Positions 1 to 8,910 of a stretch of DNA of 64,000 bases are shown here, one piece after another (position 1 is the first letter of the stretch; each line of letters opens with the position of its first letter). Under the pieces are notes generated by a model. That model ran no database searches. It was not told the DNA's origin and worked only from the letters and a program-made list of their open reading frames with translations. The stretch is taken from positions 2,790,001 to 2,854,000 of the forward strand of contig NZ_CP077092.1 of the NCBI RefSeq assembly GCF_014268585.2, read 5' to 3'. The DNA comes from Pseudomonas iranensis. Its GTDB lineage: Bacteria > Pseudomonadota > Gammaproteobacteria > Pseudomonadales > Pseudomonadaceae. Position numbers and translations under genes: made by a program.

Positions 1-682
1 GTTGGTGCAGGGCCAGCAAGGCCTGCGCCAGGCGTGGGTCGCGCAGCGCTGCGACGAGACCGGAGGCATTGCCGCAAGCGCATTCGACCCAGCCACGAAC
101 AATCATTGCCGCCACTACGTCGGCAAGGCGCGCGAGAATGCCGGCGAAGCCGATGCGCGCGGCGCTGACTTCGCGTTCCATGGTCGCGAGGATCGGCATC
201 AGGCCCGGATAGCGCTGGCCGCCGGCGTCGATCAGCATAAGACCCGGCATCAGCCGACCGAGGCCTTGCAGGCTGCCGAGCTCGAACTCCATACAGCCAC
301 TGAAGAGCAGGGCGCTATCGGACGAATCGGCGCTGTGACCGACCTGCACCGCGCAGACCGTATCGCCGAGTGGCGCGGCGACGGCGCTGTCAATGTCCTG
401 CACTTCAGCTCCGGCGTGTGACAGCAACTGGTGCGCGGCACCATGAGCAATGAATACCGCATTGCCTGCTGACAACTCGTACAGGCTGCCGTCCTCCAGT
501 CGCAATACCGTCGATCCAGCGGCGACGAAGTGGAAATACGCATGGCCGGGCTTGTCGCTGAAACCCAGACCATACGGCGCACCGGCGTGGATCCGCCGAT
601 ATTGCACGCCACGCAGACGCATGCTGCGCAGCAACTCGGTGATAAGGTCTGAGGACACAGAGAAGGAATCAATGCTGCTCAT
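1..682 (-). CDS. AraC-family regulator with N-terminal cupin domain (partial, runs off left edge)
   Basis: Reading leftward from 682 gives an uninterrupted protein of at least 227 residues that continues past base 1. It opens MSSIDSFSVSSDLITELL and contains a cupin-like stretch (YFHFVAAGSTVLRLEDG, then LSAGNAVFIAHGAAHQL). This is typical of the AraC_binding_2/cupin_6 sensor domain found in front of AraC DNA-binding domains. The helix-turn-helix part would lie outside the window. Start choice: ATG at 682 fits the usual family N-terminus; in-frame ATGs at 718 and 721 are alternatives. It is divergent from the NepI-like exporter at 781, and such pairs often have the regulator controlling the transporter (inference). 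Confidence 0.82.
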   Translation of the reverse strand, partial: MSSIDSFSVSSDLITELLRSMRLRGVQYRRIHAGAPYGLGFSDKPGHAYFHFVAAGSTVLRLEDGSLYELSAGNAVFIAHGAAHQLLSHAGAEVQDIDSAVAAPLGDTVCAVQVGHSADSSDSALLFSGCMEFELGSLQGLGRLMPGLMLIDAGGQRYPGLMPILATMEREVSAARIGFAGILARLADVVAAMIVRGWVECACGNASGLVAALRDPRLAQALLALHQ

Positions 683-780
683 GTTCGGGGTTTCGATCAA
701 AAGTTCAAGAGTGAGCATCATAGATCATCCGGTTTGCCGTCAATAGACTGCCCTCTCGAAATGTCTGAGGGAGTCTTGAA

Positions 781-2004
781 ATGAATGAACGTGTAGGTGA
801 TGGGCGAACTGCAGGGGAGCCGCTGGTGCCTGCTTGGATGGCGGTGTTTTCGCTGGCGATGGGTGTGTTTGGTCTGCTCACGGCGGAATATCTGCCGGCC
901 AGCCTGCTGACGCCGATGGCGCTCGATCTCGGCGTCAGCGAAGCGCTGGCAGGGCAAGCGGTGACGGTGACCGCGGTGGTCGCGCTGTTTGCCGGATTGC
1001 TGGTGCCCGGGTTGACGCGCAGCCTTGATCGGCGGCTGGTATTACTCGGCTTTTCGGCACTGATGATTGCTTCGAATCTGCTGGTGGCGCTGTCGTCCAG
1101 CCTCGCAGTGTTGCTGATCATGCGCATCCTTTTGGGCATAGCCCTCGGCGGATTCTGGAGCATGGCGGCGGCCGTGGCGATGCGCCTGGTGCCGGCGGCG
1201 CTGCTGCCCCGCGCGTTGTCGATTATCTTCAGCGGGATCGCCGTGGGGACCGTGGTGGCGGTGCCGTTGGGCAGCTATCTCGGCGGCCAGTTTGGCTGGC
1301 GCAGTGCGTTTTTCGCAGCTGCAGCGGTTGGCGTGGTGACGCTGGTCTTTCAGATGTTCACGCTACCCAGTCTGGCGCCGCATCGTCCGTCACGCCTGCG
1401 TACGGTGCTCGAGGTGTTGCTGCGACCGGGCATTGCCGTCGGCATGTTCGGCTGTGTATTGGTGCATACCGGCCATTTCGCGTTGTTCACCTACATCAGG
1501 CCATTTCTGGAAAGCACCATCGGCGTCGGCCCGCAGACCTTGGCACTGATGCTCCTTGGTTTCGGCGTGGCGAACTTTGTCGGTACGCTGTTCGCCGGTT
1601 GGCTGTTGCAGCGCAATCCAAGGGCAACACTGGTGCTGATGCCAGTGTTGGTGGGCGTTGCTGCTCTGGCGTTGGTCGGGTTACCGGCGTCGGTCACCGG
1701 GCAGGCGTTGCTCTTGGCGCTGTGGGGGATGGCCTTTGGTGGCGTGCCGGTCGCATGGTCGAACTGGGTGGCGCGCTCGATACCCGATCAGGCCGAAAGC
1801 GCAGGCGGCATGGTGGTCGCATCGGTGCAGTCGGCGATTGCCGCAGGCGCCGCCGCTGGCGGTTCGGTGTTCAGTTTCAGCGGTATCAATGGCGTGTTTG
1901 TAGCGGCTGGAATTCTGATGTTGCTGGCCGCGCTGCTGATTGCACTGAAGGTCAATGTCGATGTGCCAGAGCCGGGCTCAGCGGCTTTGCCAGTGCATTT
2001 GTGA
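781..2004 (+). CDS. MFS exporter, NepI-like (purine ribonucleoside efflux family)
   Basis: 407-residue major facilitator with about 12 hydrophobic segments in the inner membrane. The protein closely follows E. coli NepI: LTAEYLPASLLTPMALDLG near residue 40, a GQAVTVTA turn, DRR in the loop after TM2, ALGGFWSMAAAVAMRLVP around 120-135, and a C-terminal block with GVPVAWSNWVARSIPDQAE. NepI exports purine ribonucleosides such as inosine; the substrate here is inferred from similarity only. A GAGGGAG ribosome site lies 8-14 bases before ATG 781. The divergent AraC/cupin gene starts about 100 bp upstream and is the likely local regulator. Confidence 0.85.
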   Translation: MNERVGDGRTAGEPLVPAWMAVFSLAMGVFGLLTAEYLPASLLTPMALDLGVSEALAGQAVTVTAVVALFAGLLVPGLTRSLDRRLVLLGFSALMIASNLLVALSSSLAVLLIMRILLGIALGGFWSMAAAVAMRLVPAALLPRALSIIFSGIAVGTVVAVPLGSYLGGQFGWRSAFFAAAAVGVVTLVFQMFTLPSLAPHRPSRLRTVLEVLLRPGIAVGMFGCVLVHTGHFALFTYIRPFLESTIGVGPQTLALMLLGFGVANFVGTLFAGWLLQRNPRATLVLMPVLVGVAALALVGLPASVTGQALLLALWGMAFGGVPVAWSNWVARSIPDQAESAGGMVVASVQSAIAAGAAAGGSVFSFSGINGVFVAAGILMLLAALLIALKVNVDVPEPGSAALPVHL

Positions 2005-2013
2005 GTTGATCAG

Positions 2014-2046
2014 GGCGGGGCGGTGGCGAAGCACTGAAGCCCCGCC
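2014..2046. terminator. GC-rich hairpin between convergent genes (possible terminator)
   Basis: GGCGGGGC at 2014-2021 pairs perfectly with GCCCCGCC at 2039-2046 across a 17-base loop. It lies in the 54-bp gap between the convergent exporter gene and msrA. There is no good T-tract, so function as a bidirectional terminator is only suggested. Confidence 0.35.
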
Positions 2047-2058
2047 GATTCCGTCTCT

Positions 2059-2565
2059 TCAACCGCGCTTCGGCAGTTTCCAGTTCGGTCGGATGAAGTG
2101 GCAGGTGTAGCCGTTCGGAATCCGCTCCAGGTAATCCTGATGCTCGGGTTCCGCTTCCCAGAACGGCCCCGCCGGTTCGATTTCCGTTACTACTCGACCC
2201 GGCCACAGCTTCGATGCATCGACGTCGGCGGCGGTGTCTTCAGCGACGGCACGCTGCTCTTCGTTGAGGTAGTAGATCGCCGAGCGGTAGCTCGGGCCAA
2301 GATCGTTGCCTTGACGGTTGGGCGTGCTCGGGTCGTGGATCTGGAAGAAGAACTCGAGGATCTGTCGGTAGCTGATCACGGCCGGATCAAACTCGATTTC
2401 GATGGCTTCGGCGTGGTTGCCGTGGTTGCGATAGGTCGCATTCGGCACATCGCCGCCGGTATAGCCGACGCGGGTGTTCAGCACACCCGGGTAGCGGCGC
2501 AGTAAATCCTGCATGCCCCAGAAGCAGCCGCCGGCGAGAATGGCAGTTTCGGTTTGAGTGGTCAT
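2059..2565 (-). CDS. msrA: peptide-methionine (S)-S-oxide reductase MsrA
   Basis: 168-residue short-form MsrA, which repairs methionine-S-sulfoxide in proteins using thioredoxin. The catalytic signature [11 protein letters not shown] is at residues 11-21, with the nucleophilic Cys at 14, followed by [15 protein letters not shown] and [11 protein letters not shown], all family hallmarks. The C-terminus ([16 protein letters not shown]) is also typical, and one Cys there could be resolving. Pseudomonas usually carries a longer MsrA as well, so this may be a paralogue. It is leftward and convergent with the exporter upstream on the map. Confidence 0.93.
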   Translation of the reverse strand: MTTQTETAILAGGCFWGMQDLLRRYPGVLNTRVGYTGGDVPNATYRNHGNHAEAIEIEFDPAVISYRQILEFFFQIHDPSTPNRQGNDLGPSYRSAIYYLNEEQRAVAEDTAADVDASKLWPGRVVTEIEPAGPFWEAEPEHQDYLERIPNGYTCHFIRPNWKLPKRG

Positions 2566-2712
2566 GGTGTGTGCTTCCTCTCGAAGACGATGTGGGGATA
2601 CCCACTGTTATGAGGGCGGGTTGAGAGAATCCAAGGTTACGCTCATCAGAATCGACCACTGGCCACCTGATCAAGCGACGTGCAGTCGACTGCGATGTTC
2701 GTCAGTACGTAT

Positions 2713-3498
2713 TCAACCAAAGCCAAAGAACGAACGCAGCTTGCCCGGTGACTTGCGTTCGTAGAACGGTTTGGTCTCCCTGAGGAAGTAATCACTCAGC
2801 CCGGCTTGTCCCGTCAGCACGCGGCAAAAATCAACCGGCCCGCCATCAGGGGCTGTGTCCGCAGCGACATTGCCGGCTTCGCGCATGACCTGTTCGATAT
2901 CGCCATCCGCTTCGATGCCGACGATCAGGTGCGGTTTTTCATCAACCGAGGCGTCGTGCATCAGCGCCAGGAACGCGCGTTTCACATTGGAGTGTTTGGC
3001 CAGCAGTTGCGAGAGCGAATGGACCATCGTCGATGGGTAGTCCGAAGGCTGTCCAAGCAAGACGTTGGTTTCTTTTTCAACGGTGCGCTGCGTGGCGGGC
3101 CGGCCGATTTCGCCTGAGAGCAGGCGTTGCACTTCCTCCGGAAGGAATTCCTTGCCGTACGGCGACTTCGGATTCAGAAAGAGCAGCGCGCCCAGCGTGA
3201 TTTCGAACAATGATCGGGCCGGTATCTCCACATAGCTCTGCTCGCTGTCGATGGATTGTTGCAGCGTTTGCAGCGAGGAGAAGAACGGAATGACCGGCGT
3301 GCCATCGGGCTTCTGCCAATGAGCGATGCTGATATTGCTGCCGGCCTCGAGATTGACATGACCTTGCGCCGCACCGGCGGTGCCGAGGATGTAGACGGTC
3401 GAGTCCAGCAGGGTTCGATAGAACTCAGGGCGATGCGCGGGTTCGTCCGCGGCCAGCCGGAGTGATGTTTCCAATGGGTTTTCTTGGGAAGTATCCAT
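2713..3498 (-). CDS. SseB-family protein (enhanced serine sensitivity)
   Basis: 261 residues with the two-part SseB layout. The N-terminal SseB domain (about 20-125) has FYRTLLDSTVYILG, IPFFSSLQTLQQSI and ALLFLNPKSPYGKEFLPEE. A C-terminal domain (about 135-255) has VEKETNVLLGQPSDYP and ALMHDASVDEKPHLIVGIE. E. coli SseB is linked to serine sensitivity; some homologues are associated with secretion systems. The biochemical role is unknown. No secretion genes are nearby. ATG 3498 is followed directly by the conserved domain, so this start is preferred. Confidence 0.82.
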   Translation of the reverse strand: MDTSQENPLETSLRLAADEPAHRPEFYRTLLDSTVYILGTAGAAQGHVNLEAGSNISIAHWQKPDGTPVIPFFSSLQTLQQSIDSEQSYVEIPARSLFEITLGALLFLNPKSPYGKEFLPEEVQRLLSGEIGRPATQRTVEKETNVLLGQPSDYPSTMVHSLSQLLAKHSNVKRAFLALMHDASVDEKPHLIVGIEADGDIEQVMREAGNVAADTAPDGGPVDFCRVLTGQAGLSDYFLRETKPFYERKSPGKLRSFFGFG

Positions 3499-3533
3499 GA
3501 GACTAATCCGTTATTTTCTATGGAAAACGATGA

Positions 3534-3995
3534 TTACCTGGCCGGTTCGAAGATGCCTTCATTCACCAGCATTTCATCCAGCCTCTCGGGCCATATCTGA
3601 TCATCGGTGCCACGTAGTGATTCAGCGGACCACCAACGATGATCGACCATGACCTCGGTTTCTTGCAGAGTCCAGCCGGTTCTGGAAAGCCGTTCGCTGG
3701 GTGCGTGCACGACGAAATATTGTTCGACTGCGAGTACAGTCTCGCCGCTGGGTAATAGCATGGGAAAATCCCGGTGTGCTACAGGCCCCTCAACGGCACT
3801 GGCCTTTATGCCGGTTTCCTCAAGCAGCTCACGTATCGCAGCGTCATGGAACGTTTCGCCGCTTTCAAGGCCGCCTCCTGGGGTTGCCCAGTAATTTCTG
3901 CCGGCCAAGGCGCCGTTTTCATGGATGAATCTGAAAAGCAGAACTTCTTGCGAAGGACTTATGACCAGTAATCGTGCTGCGTTGCGTTCGCGCAT
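3534..3995 (-). CDS. Nudix hydrolase
   Basis: 153-residue Nudix domain protein. The Nudix box is complete: GGGLESGETFHDAAIRELLEE followed by TGI fits GX5EX7REUXEEXGU, so the metal-binding glutamates are present. The N-terminus (ARLLVISPSQEVLLFRF) is the first Nudix strand. These enzymes hydrolyse nucleoside diphosphates linked to another group; the substrate cannot be read from the sequence. It lies just upstream of the SseB-like gene in the same direction (35 bp gap), so the two may be cotranscribed. Confidence 0.9.
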   Translation of the reverse strand: MRERNAARLLVISPSQEVLLFRFIHENGALAGRNYWATPGGGLESGETFHDAAIRELLEETGIKASAVEGPVAHRDFPMLLPSGETVLAVEQYFVVHAPSERLSRTGWTLQETEVMVDHRWWSAESLRGTDDQIWPERLDEMLVNEGIFEPAR

Positions 3996-4092
3996 CTACA
4001 TCTTCCTTGAAGGGCTTGCCACTGCTTGTTGCGTTTCGGATTCGTATTGCAAGAGGACGTTGGACTGGCAAGAGCTCCTTATTGCAAAGCCA

Positions 4093-4470
4093 TTAAAGAC
4101 CACCCAACCCGCTAAACCATGGAAAAACAACGCCAGATTCATGGCCTTTATACGCTGACCTCGCCCGCAATTGTCTGCGACAACGAAGCCAGCTGATGAT
4201 CGCTGGAATCGCCAACAGCGTGATAAACCACTGGAAAGCATTGCTGGATTGCAGCGCCATGGCCACAAGCACATTGATCAACAGCGCACCAAGAATCACA
4301 GTGTTGTACCTGATGTGCCGACGTTTGATCGCAGCAAATTCTTCCCAGTCGTAAATCAACCAATCGTGGGAAAACTCTCCGCACTCAGGGCATTTATGCG
4401 TGGGCGGAAGGTTATCGGTGGTGAACCCACAATCAGGGCAGCAGACTGTCATTGAGCGAACCTTCCGCAA
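4093..4470 (-). CDS. small zinc-ribbon membrane protein, function unknown
   Basis: 125 residues. The N-terminus has a zinc ribbon: Cys pairs in CCPDCGF and KCPECGE, spaced about 14 residues apart. Two hydrophobic segments follow (about 60-75 and 82-96; TVILGALLINVLVAMAL and WFITLLAIPAIISWL), with a basic, arginine-rich loop after them. This fits a small inner-membrane protein with a cytoplasmic metal-binding head. Start could be ATG 4470 or the internal ATG at 4452 (MTVCCPDCG), which sits right before the ribbon. I do not recognise a named family. Confidence 0.62.
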   Translation of the reverse strand: MRKVRSMTVCCPDCGFTTDNLPPTHKCPECGEFSHDWLIYDWEEFAAIKRRHIRYNTVILGALLINVLVAMALQSSNAFQWFITLLAIPAIISWLRCRRQLRARSAYKGHESGVVFPWFSGLGGL

Positions 4471-4537
4471 GCTGTCTCATATCGCTAGCCAGCGTAGTGC
4501 AGATTGGCTGGAGTTGTCCGTCTACAGCCAACAGGCC

Positions 4538-6664
4538 TCACAACAAACTCCACGAAACCCCAACATAAACCCCCATCCCTTCACCCGGGGTCGACCGCGC
4601 AGCATCCAGACCTTTGTCGTCATACCCCGGCGTGACTGTTGCCGCATAACGCTTGCCGGTCAGGTTGCGCATGTCGACCCAGCCTTGCCAGTCGCCCTTC
4701 GGCGCGTTGTAGCCCAGGGTGGCGCCGAACAGGGCGTAAGGGTCGGCGTAGTAGCTGTTGGCGTAGTCCACGGCAACTTTGGACACCAATTGTGTGTTCA
4801 CGGCGGCGAAGAAGCCCTGCGGCCAGTCGTAACGCAGTTCGCCCTGGTAATAATGCATTGGCAGGCCCGGCAGGCGTTTGTCGCCGAAGCGTTCGTCGTC
4901 GCGGTAGTGGAAGTCGCTGAAGGTGTAGGCCTGGCGCACGCTCAGCTGGCGGCCGTCGGCGGCGGTCCAGAGTTTGCTGTTCAGGCTGGCCTCGATGCCC
5001 TGGTGCACGGTCGGGCTGGCGTTGAGTTCGTAGGGCGTGACGGCGTTGGCGTCCGGCAGTACCGAGAGCAGTTCGTGACGAACTTGCGCGTAGTACCAGG
5101 CCAGGCTCCAATCGCCCAGTTTGCTGTCGCCACGGCCGCCGAGTTCCAGAGTGGTTGCAGTCTGGTTTTGCAGTTCGACCGGATCGCGCTGGGTGCCGGT
5201 GGCGGCGCCGTTGCCGGCAGGGAAGCGCACATTGGAGCTGTAGATCAGCGACCACGGGTGCGGTGCTTCGACGGAGCGGCTGAGGTTGCCGAACACTTGC
5301 ACGTCCGGGGTGATCTGGTAGCGCAGGCCGATGCGGGGAGCATAGTCCCAATCGCTGAGACTGGTCTTGCCGCCACCCTGCGGATAGGTCACGGCGCTTT
5401 CGCGGCGGGTGTAGATGGCGGCAAGGCCGGTGGTCAGCCAGAGGTCGTCAGCGATTTCCAGTTCGTTACCAAAATGCAGCACGGTATCCGAACCCTGGTA
5501 AGTGAAATTGCGCATCCGCGTGCCCGGGGCATAGCTGGCGGTGTTGCCACTCGGAATGCGCACGAACTCGCTGGCGCCGTCGTTGGGCAGGTGCTTGGTC
5601 ACGCGCAGGCCGACGTTGCTGCGGCTTTCCATACCGTACAGCGTGTCGCGGCGCTTGTAATCGAAGGTGCCACTGACGTCGGTATAAGCCACCTTCAGGC
5701 GGTTCGGGCCTTCGCGCAAATCCATCGGATAGTCGTGGTAGGCGAGGCCGGTCTGGATGCTCGAATCGTCATCGAGATAGAACGTGGTCTTGTTGCCGAT
5801 GAAGGTACTGCCGGGCTGCTTGCGGCTGTCATCGCGGGCCACATACGCCGGGTTGGCTGCCCGTGGGCTGTGTTCGATGGAATGCTTGGTCACGCGGCCG
5901 GCCAGGTCGTTGTCGGTTTCCCGGTAGCGAAAATAGAAGCGGGTTTCCAGGTTCGGGTTGAAGCGATAGCCGAAGTTGGCGATCAGGCCTTTGCTCTCGC
6001 TGGCGGTGTGGTCCTGATAGCCGTCGGCATTGGCATCGGTCAGGGACACGTAGTAATCGAAATCCCCCAGCACTTGCCCGGAGCTGACCTGGCGCTGCTG
6101 ATAGCCATGGCTGCCGGTGGCGTAGCGCACTTGCAGCTTCGGCGCGGTGTAACCGGTGTGGCTGACGTAATCGATAGCGCCGCCCAGCGCCAGCGCGCCG
6201 CGATCGAAGCCGTTGGCGCCGCGCAGGACTTCGACATGGTCGACCCACAACGGCTCAAGCAATTCATACGGCGTGCCGCCGGGGCCGGTGAGGGGCAAGC
6301 CATCCAGCATCGTGTACAGCCCCGACGCATGGGCGCCGGGTGCACGGTTGATGCCTGAACCGCGGATGGAAATCTTCACGCCTTCGTTGCCCGCCGACTG
6401 CGCATACACCCCCGGCTGATAGGCGAGCACATCCTGATTGCTGGCAACACGGCCCTGCAACGGCTGGCGCATGTCGACCACGTTGGCGCCGCCGGGAACC
6501 TGCTCAAGGCGTTCCCGCGCTTCTTCGACCGCTGCATCGCTGCCACTGCGCTCATCTGCCGAAATCAGCACTTGCCCCAGCTCCAGACCTTGGGTCTCGG
6601 CCATCACCGGGCAGGCCAGGGCCAGACCGAGCAGGGCAGTGGGCAATGATTTGGGCGACGGCAT
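4538..6664 (-). CDS. TonB-dependent outer-membrane receptor
   Basis: 708 residues. The start at 6664 gives a clean signal peptide (MPSPKSLPTALLGLALACPVMA); upstream in-frame codons are not needed. The plug domain (about 50-170) has VNVVDMRQPL-like sequence, NQDVLAYQPGVYAQ, ISIRGSGINR and HVEVLRGANGFDRGALALGGAI. A 22-strand barrel follows, ending in VGVSWSLL. No extra N-terminal signalling (STN) domain is present, so it should not drive its own sigma/anti-sigma pair. The family imports ferric siderophores or other large ligands with TonB energy. The ligand cannot be told. It is divergent from ppk2 across about 190 bp. Confidence 0.9.
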   Translation of the reverse strand: MPSPKSLPTALLGLALACPVMAETQGLELGQVLISADERSGSDAAVEEARERLEQVPGGANVVDMRQPLQGRVASNQDVLAYQPGVYAQSAGNEGVKISIRGSGINRAPGAHASGLYTMLDGLPLTGPGGTPYELLEPLWVDHVEVLRGANGFDRGALALGGAIDYVSHTGYTAPKLQVRYATGSHGYQQRQVSSGQVLGDFDYYVSLTDANADGYQDHTASESKGLIANFGYRFNPNLETRFYFRYRETDNDLAGRVTKHSIEHSPRAANPAYVARDDSRKQPGSTFIGNKTTFYLDDDSSIQTGLAYHDYPMDLREGPNRLKVAYTDVSGTFDYKRRDTLYGMESRSNVGLRVTKHLPNDGASEFVRIPSGNTASYAPGTRMRNFTYQGSDTVLHFGNELEIADDLWLTTGLAAIYTRRESAVTYPQGGGKTSLSDWDYAPRIGLRYQITPDVQVFGNLSRSVEAPHPWSLIYSSNVRFPAGNGAATGTQRDPVELQNQTATTLELGGRGDSKLGDWSLAWYYAQVRHELLSVLPDANAVTPYELNASPTVHQGIEASLNSKLWTAADGRQLSVRQAYTFSDFHYRDDERFGDKRLPGLPMHYYQGELRYDWPQGFFAAVNTQLVSKVAVDYANSYYADPYALFGATLGYNAPKGDWQGWVDMRNLTGKRYAATVTPGYDDKGLDAARSTPGEGMGVYVGVSWSLL

Positions 6665-6853
6665 CGAAAAACTCCAGCAAACAGGGGATCGGGCAATGAA
6701 CAGTGCGACGTCGGAACAAACCCAGGAAACACATGGCGACAGGGCTTTTTTGCCCGGCGATGGCAAACAACCGGGCGTCAACTAACCTCACGGATCAGGG
6801 CCATCGGGTCAATAAACAAATTCAGCGGGCTGTTGAAGCGCGAGGACAGGTTC

Positions 6854-7669
6854 ATGGCGAAAGACAAGAAGAAACCTGCGAAGGCAATCGAACGTCCACG
6901 CTTGAAAAACAAGGACTATCTGGAACAGCTGCGCAAGCTGCATATTGAACTGGTCAAGCTGCAGGAGTGGGTCATCGCCAAAGGTGTCAAGGTGTGCATT
7001 GTTTTCGAAGGCCGCGACGGTGCGGGCAAGGGCGGGGTGATCAAGGCGATCACGGAACGCGTCAGCCCACGGGTGTTCCGGGTGATGGCACTGCCGGCGC
7101 CAACCGATCGCGAAAAGAGCCAGATGCATGTGCAGCGCTACCTGCCGCATCTGCCGGCGGGCGGTGAGGTGGTGATTTTCGACCGCAGTTGGTACAACCG
7201 CGCCGGCGTCGAACGGGTCATGGGCTTTTGCACGGAAGAACAGGCTGACAAGTTTCTCAAGTCGATCCCTTGGGTGGAGAACGCCATCGTCGATTCGGGG
7301 GTGATCCTGCTCAAGTACTGGCTTGAGGTCAGTCCGGAGGAACAGACCCGCCGGCTCGAAGCGCGAATCAATGACGGGCGCAAGACCTGGAAACTGACAC
7401 CCATGGATCTGAAATCCTACAGTCGCTGGTATGACTACTCACGGGCGCGGGACGAGATGTTCAAGCATACCGATACCGATTGGGCGCCGTGGAGGGTTGC
7501 CGATTCCAACGACAAACGTCGTGCACGGCTGAACATCATCACTGATCTGCTCAGTCGCATCCCCTATGAGGAGGTTGAGCGCGACAAGGTCGAGTTGCCG
7601 AAACGGCAGAAGCCGGGCAAGTATCGGGAGCCGGATTATGCGTACAAGCGGGTGGCGGAGCGGTTTTGA
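6854..7669 (+). CDS. ppk2: polyphosphate kinase 2
   Basis: 271-residue PPK2 family enzyme, transferring phosphate between polyphosphate and nucleotides (GDP/GTP or ADP/ATP depending on class). Walker A GRDGAGKGG at residues 53-61, a lid region with PTDREKSQMHVQRYLPHLP, and Walker B FDRSWYNRAGVERVMGF are all intact. The C-terminal RRLEARINDGRKTWKLTPMD and YDYSRARDEMF blocks are typical. ATG 6854 is chosen over an in-frame ATG at 6833 because GAGGACAGG precedes it and the family usually begins about there. It stands alone, divergent from the TonB receptor. Confidence 0.93.
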   Translation: MAKDKKKPAKAIERPRLKNKDYLEQLRKLHIELVKLQEWVIAKGVKVCIVFEGRDGAGKGGVIKAITERVSPRVFRVMALPAPTDREKSQMHVQRYLPHLPAGGEVVIFDRSWYNRAGVERVMGFCTEEQADKFLKSIPWVENAIVDSGVILLKYWLEVSPEEQTRRLEARINDGRKTWKLTPMDLKSYSRWYDYSRARDEMFKHTDTDWAPWRVADSNDKRRARLNIITDLLSRIPYEEVERDKVELPKRQKPGKYREPDYAYKRVAERF

Positions 7670-7675
7670 CTTTGC

Positions 7676-8007
7676 GGGGTTTTTTGGGGCTTGGCGGCCT
7701 TTGGGCCGACCAAGCTTTGGTTGGTTTGGGTGAATATCCGTTTTTTGCGGTGTTGCGGCTGGCGGTTTCGCCCTTACGGCGAGTCACCTTTTTCAGACGC
7801 CAAAAAGGTAACCGAAAAGGCTTGCTCCTACGTTCGGCCCTCGCAGGCTCGGGTACCTTCGCTACGGGACTGATCCGGGCGCAGCGGCTACGGTTTGCTT
7901 CGCTGCACCTCCTTCCGCTGTGTTCGACTTCGTCGAACGGTCGCTGCGCTCCCACGCCCGGATCAATCCCTCCACTCAGCCTTCCGACGTCGCCGGTGGA
8001 TCAAAAG
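7676..8007. repeat. long structured dispersed repeat, copy A (~330 bp)
   Basis: This stretch is repeated at 21282-21620 with roughly four-fifths identity. It contains conserved hairpins: CGGCC/GGCCG near 7699; ACCTTTTT (7786-7793) with AAAAAGGT (7802-7809); a long-range GATCCGGG/CCCGGATC pairing that encloses the second half; and GTTCGAC (7922-7928) with GTCGAAC (7932-7938). The stems of two hairpins differ between copies by paired changes that keep base pairing. Open frames over it are short, overlap in several frames and show no codon pattern, so it is not annotated as protein. A REP pair follows directly. Confidence 0.8.
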
Positions 8008-8098
8008 CAAGATCAAACGCACTCGAGCTTGCGCTCATTGTTGAGTGGGGCGGCTGCGCCGCGGGCAGCTGCGCTGCTTTGCTTTTGCTTTTGCTTTT

Positions 8099-8185
8099 GT
8101 GGGAGCGAGCCTGCTCGCGATGACGGAGGAACATTCAAATTTAATTTGACCGATATACCGCTATCGCGAGCAGGCTCACTCCTAC
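8099..8185. repeat. REPIN (inverted REP pair)
   Basis: GTGGGAGCGAGCCTGCTCGCGA begins at 8099, and an inverted partner (TCGCGAGCAGGCTCACTCCTAC) ends near 8185, about 40 bp apart. This is the common Pseudomonas REP doublet. It immediately follows structured repeat copy A. Confidence 0.85.
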
Positions 8186-8278
8186 AAGGTTTTGCGTATC
8201 AACCGTCCATCCGTCGTCTGCCCTGAACCTCTGTCGCGTTGTTTTTTCTACCGGGTAAGTCCCTCAGGAGATACCCGT

Positions 8279-8494
8279 ATGTTCGATCAGCAAAAGAAGG
8301 CATCACTGGCGGCATGGCGCAGGATGGCGGAGCAGGCCGAGGGCGATCTGGATCCGGAACAGCAATATGACGAGTTGCTCAAGGCTGCGGATCAGATGGA
8401 GGAGCAGGGCCTGATCACCAGTGCCGAATGGCGCCAATTGGTGCGTGACGCTGGCAATGTTTTTACCCTGAACGAGGAACAGCCACAGCGCTGA
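8279..8494 (+). CDS. small conserved-looking hypothetical protein
   Basis: 71 residues starting MFDQQKKASLAAWRRMAEQ, with no signal or membrane segment. It is acidic and helical in character (LDPEQQYDELLKAADQMEEQGLI). A strong AGGAGA ribosome site lies before ATG 8279, which fixes the start. It is 23 bp upstream of the VOC-protein gene and probably cotranscribed with it. I do not recognise the family. Confidence 0.7.
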   Translation: MFDQQKKASLAAWRRMAEQAEGDLDPEQQYDELLKAADQMEEQGLITSAEWRQLVRDAGNVFTLNEEQPQR

Positions 8495-8517
8495 CAGCTG
8501 CCATCGGAGGACATCCC

Positions 8518-8907
8518 ATGCTCAGTTATCTGTTTATCGGCGCCAACGATGTCGAGCGTTCGGTGGCTTTTTACAAGGCGATCCTGACGCCGCTTGGCTA
8601 CCGGCATGACCGTGAAGAACACTACTGTTTCTACTTGCCCGATTGCGCCGACAAGTCCAACGGCCCCGGGAGTGTGCACATCTCGAAACCGTTCAATGGT
8701 GAGCCGGCGACGCCCGGCAACGGCATGATGCCGGCATTTCGCGCCGACTCCCGGCACAAGGTCGATCAGGTGCACAAGGCCGGGCTTGACCATGGCGGTA
8801 GCGACGAAGGCGCGCCAGGCACTCGCGAGGCCTATACGCCGGACTTTTACGTGGCCTATCTGCGCGATCCCGAAGGCAACAAGCTTGCTGTGTTCTACAG
8901 CGGCTGA
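8518..8907 (+). CDS. VOC (glyoxalase/bleomycin-resistance fold) protein
   Basis: 129 residues with the VOC pattern: MLSYLFIGANDVERSVAFYKAIL at the N-terminus, GNGMMPAFRADSRHKVDQVHKAGL in the middle, and YVAYLRDPEGNKLAVFYSG at the C-terminus. Members include glyoxalases, dioxygenases and resistance proteins; the activity here is unknown. GGAGG lies upstream of ATG 8518. The bd-oxidase gene starts 3 bp after its stop codon, so the two are in one transcription unit. Confidence 0.85.
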   Translation: MLSYLFIGANDVERSVAFYKAILTPLGYRHDREEHYCFYLPDCADKSNGPGSVHISKPFNGEPATPGNGMMPAFRADSRHKVDQVHKAGLDHGGSDEGAPGTREAYTPDFYVAYLRDPEGNKLAVFYSG

Positions 8908-8910
8908 TGG

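Noticed and set aside
1..421. Protein on the + strand at the left edge
   Set aside because: The opposite strand encodes a recognisable cupin/AraC regulator running off the edge; the + frame is its shadow.
4400..6358. Long open frame on the + strand opposite the TonB receptor
   Set aside because: The minus strand encodes a clear receptor with signal peptide, plug and barrel motifs; the + frame is a GC-rich antisense shadow of alanine, valine and glycine codons without motifs.
7666..8226. Possible 186-residue protein over structured repeat copy A
   Set aside because: The frame is not preserved in copy B (length changes shift it), several frames are open at once, and the paired-stem changes point to a structured nucleic acid instead.
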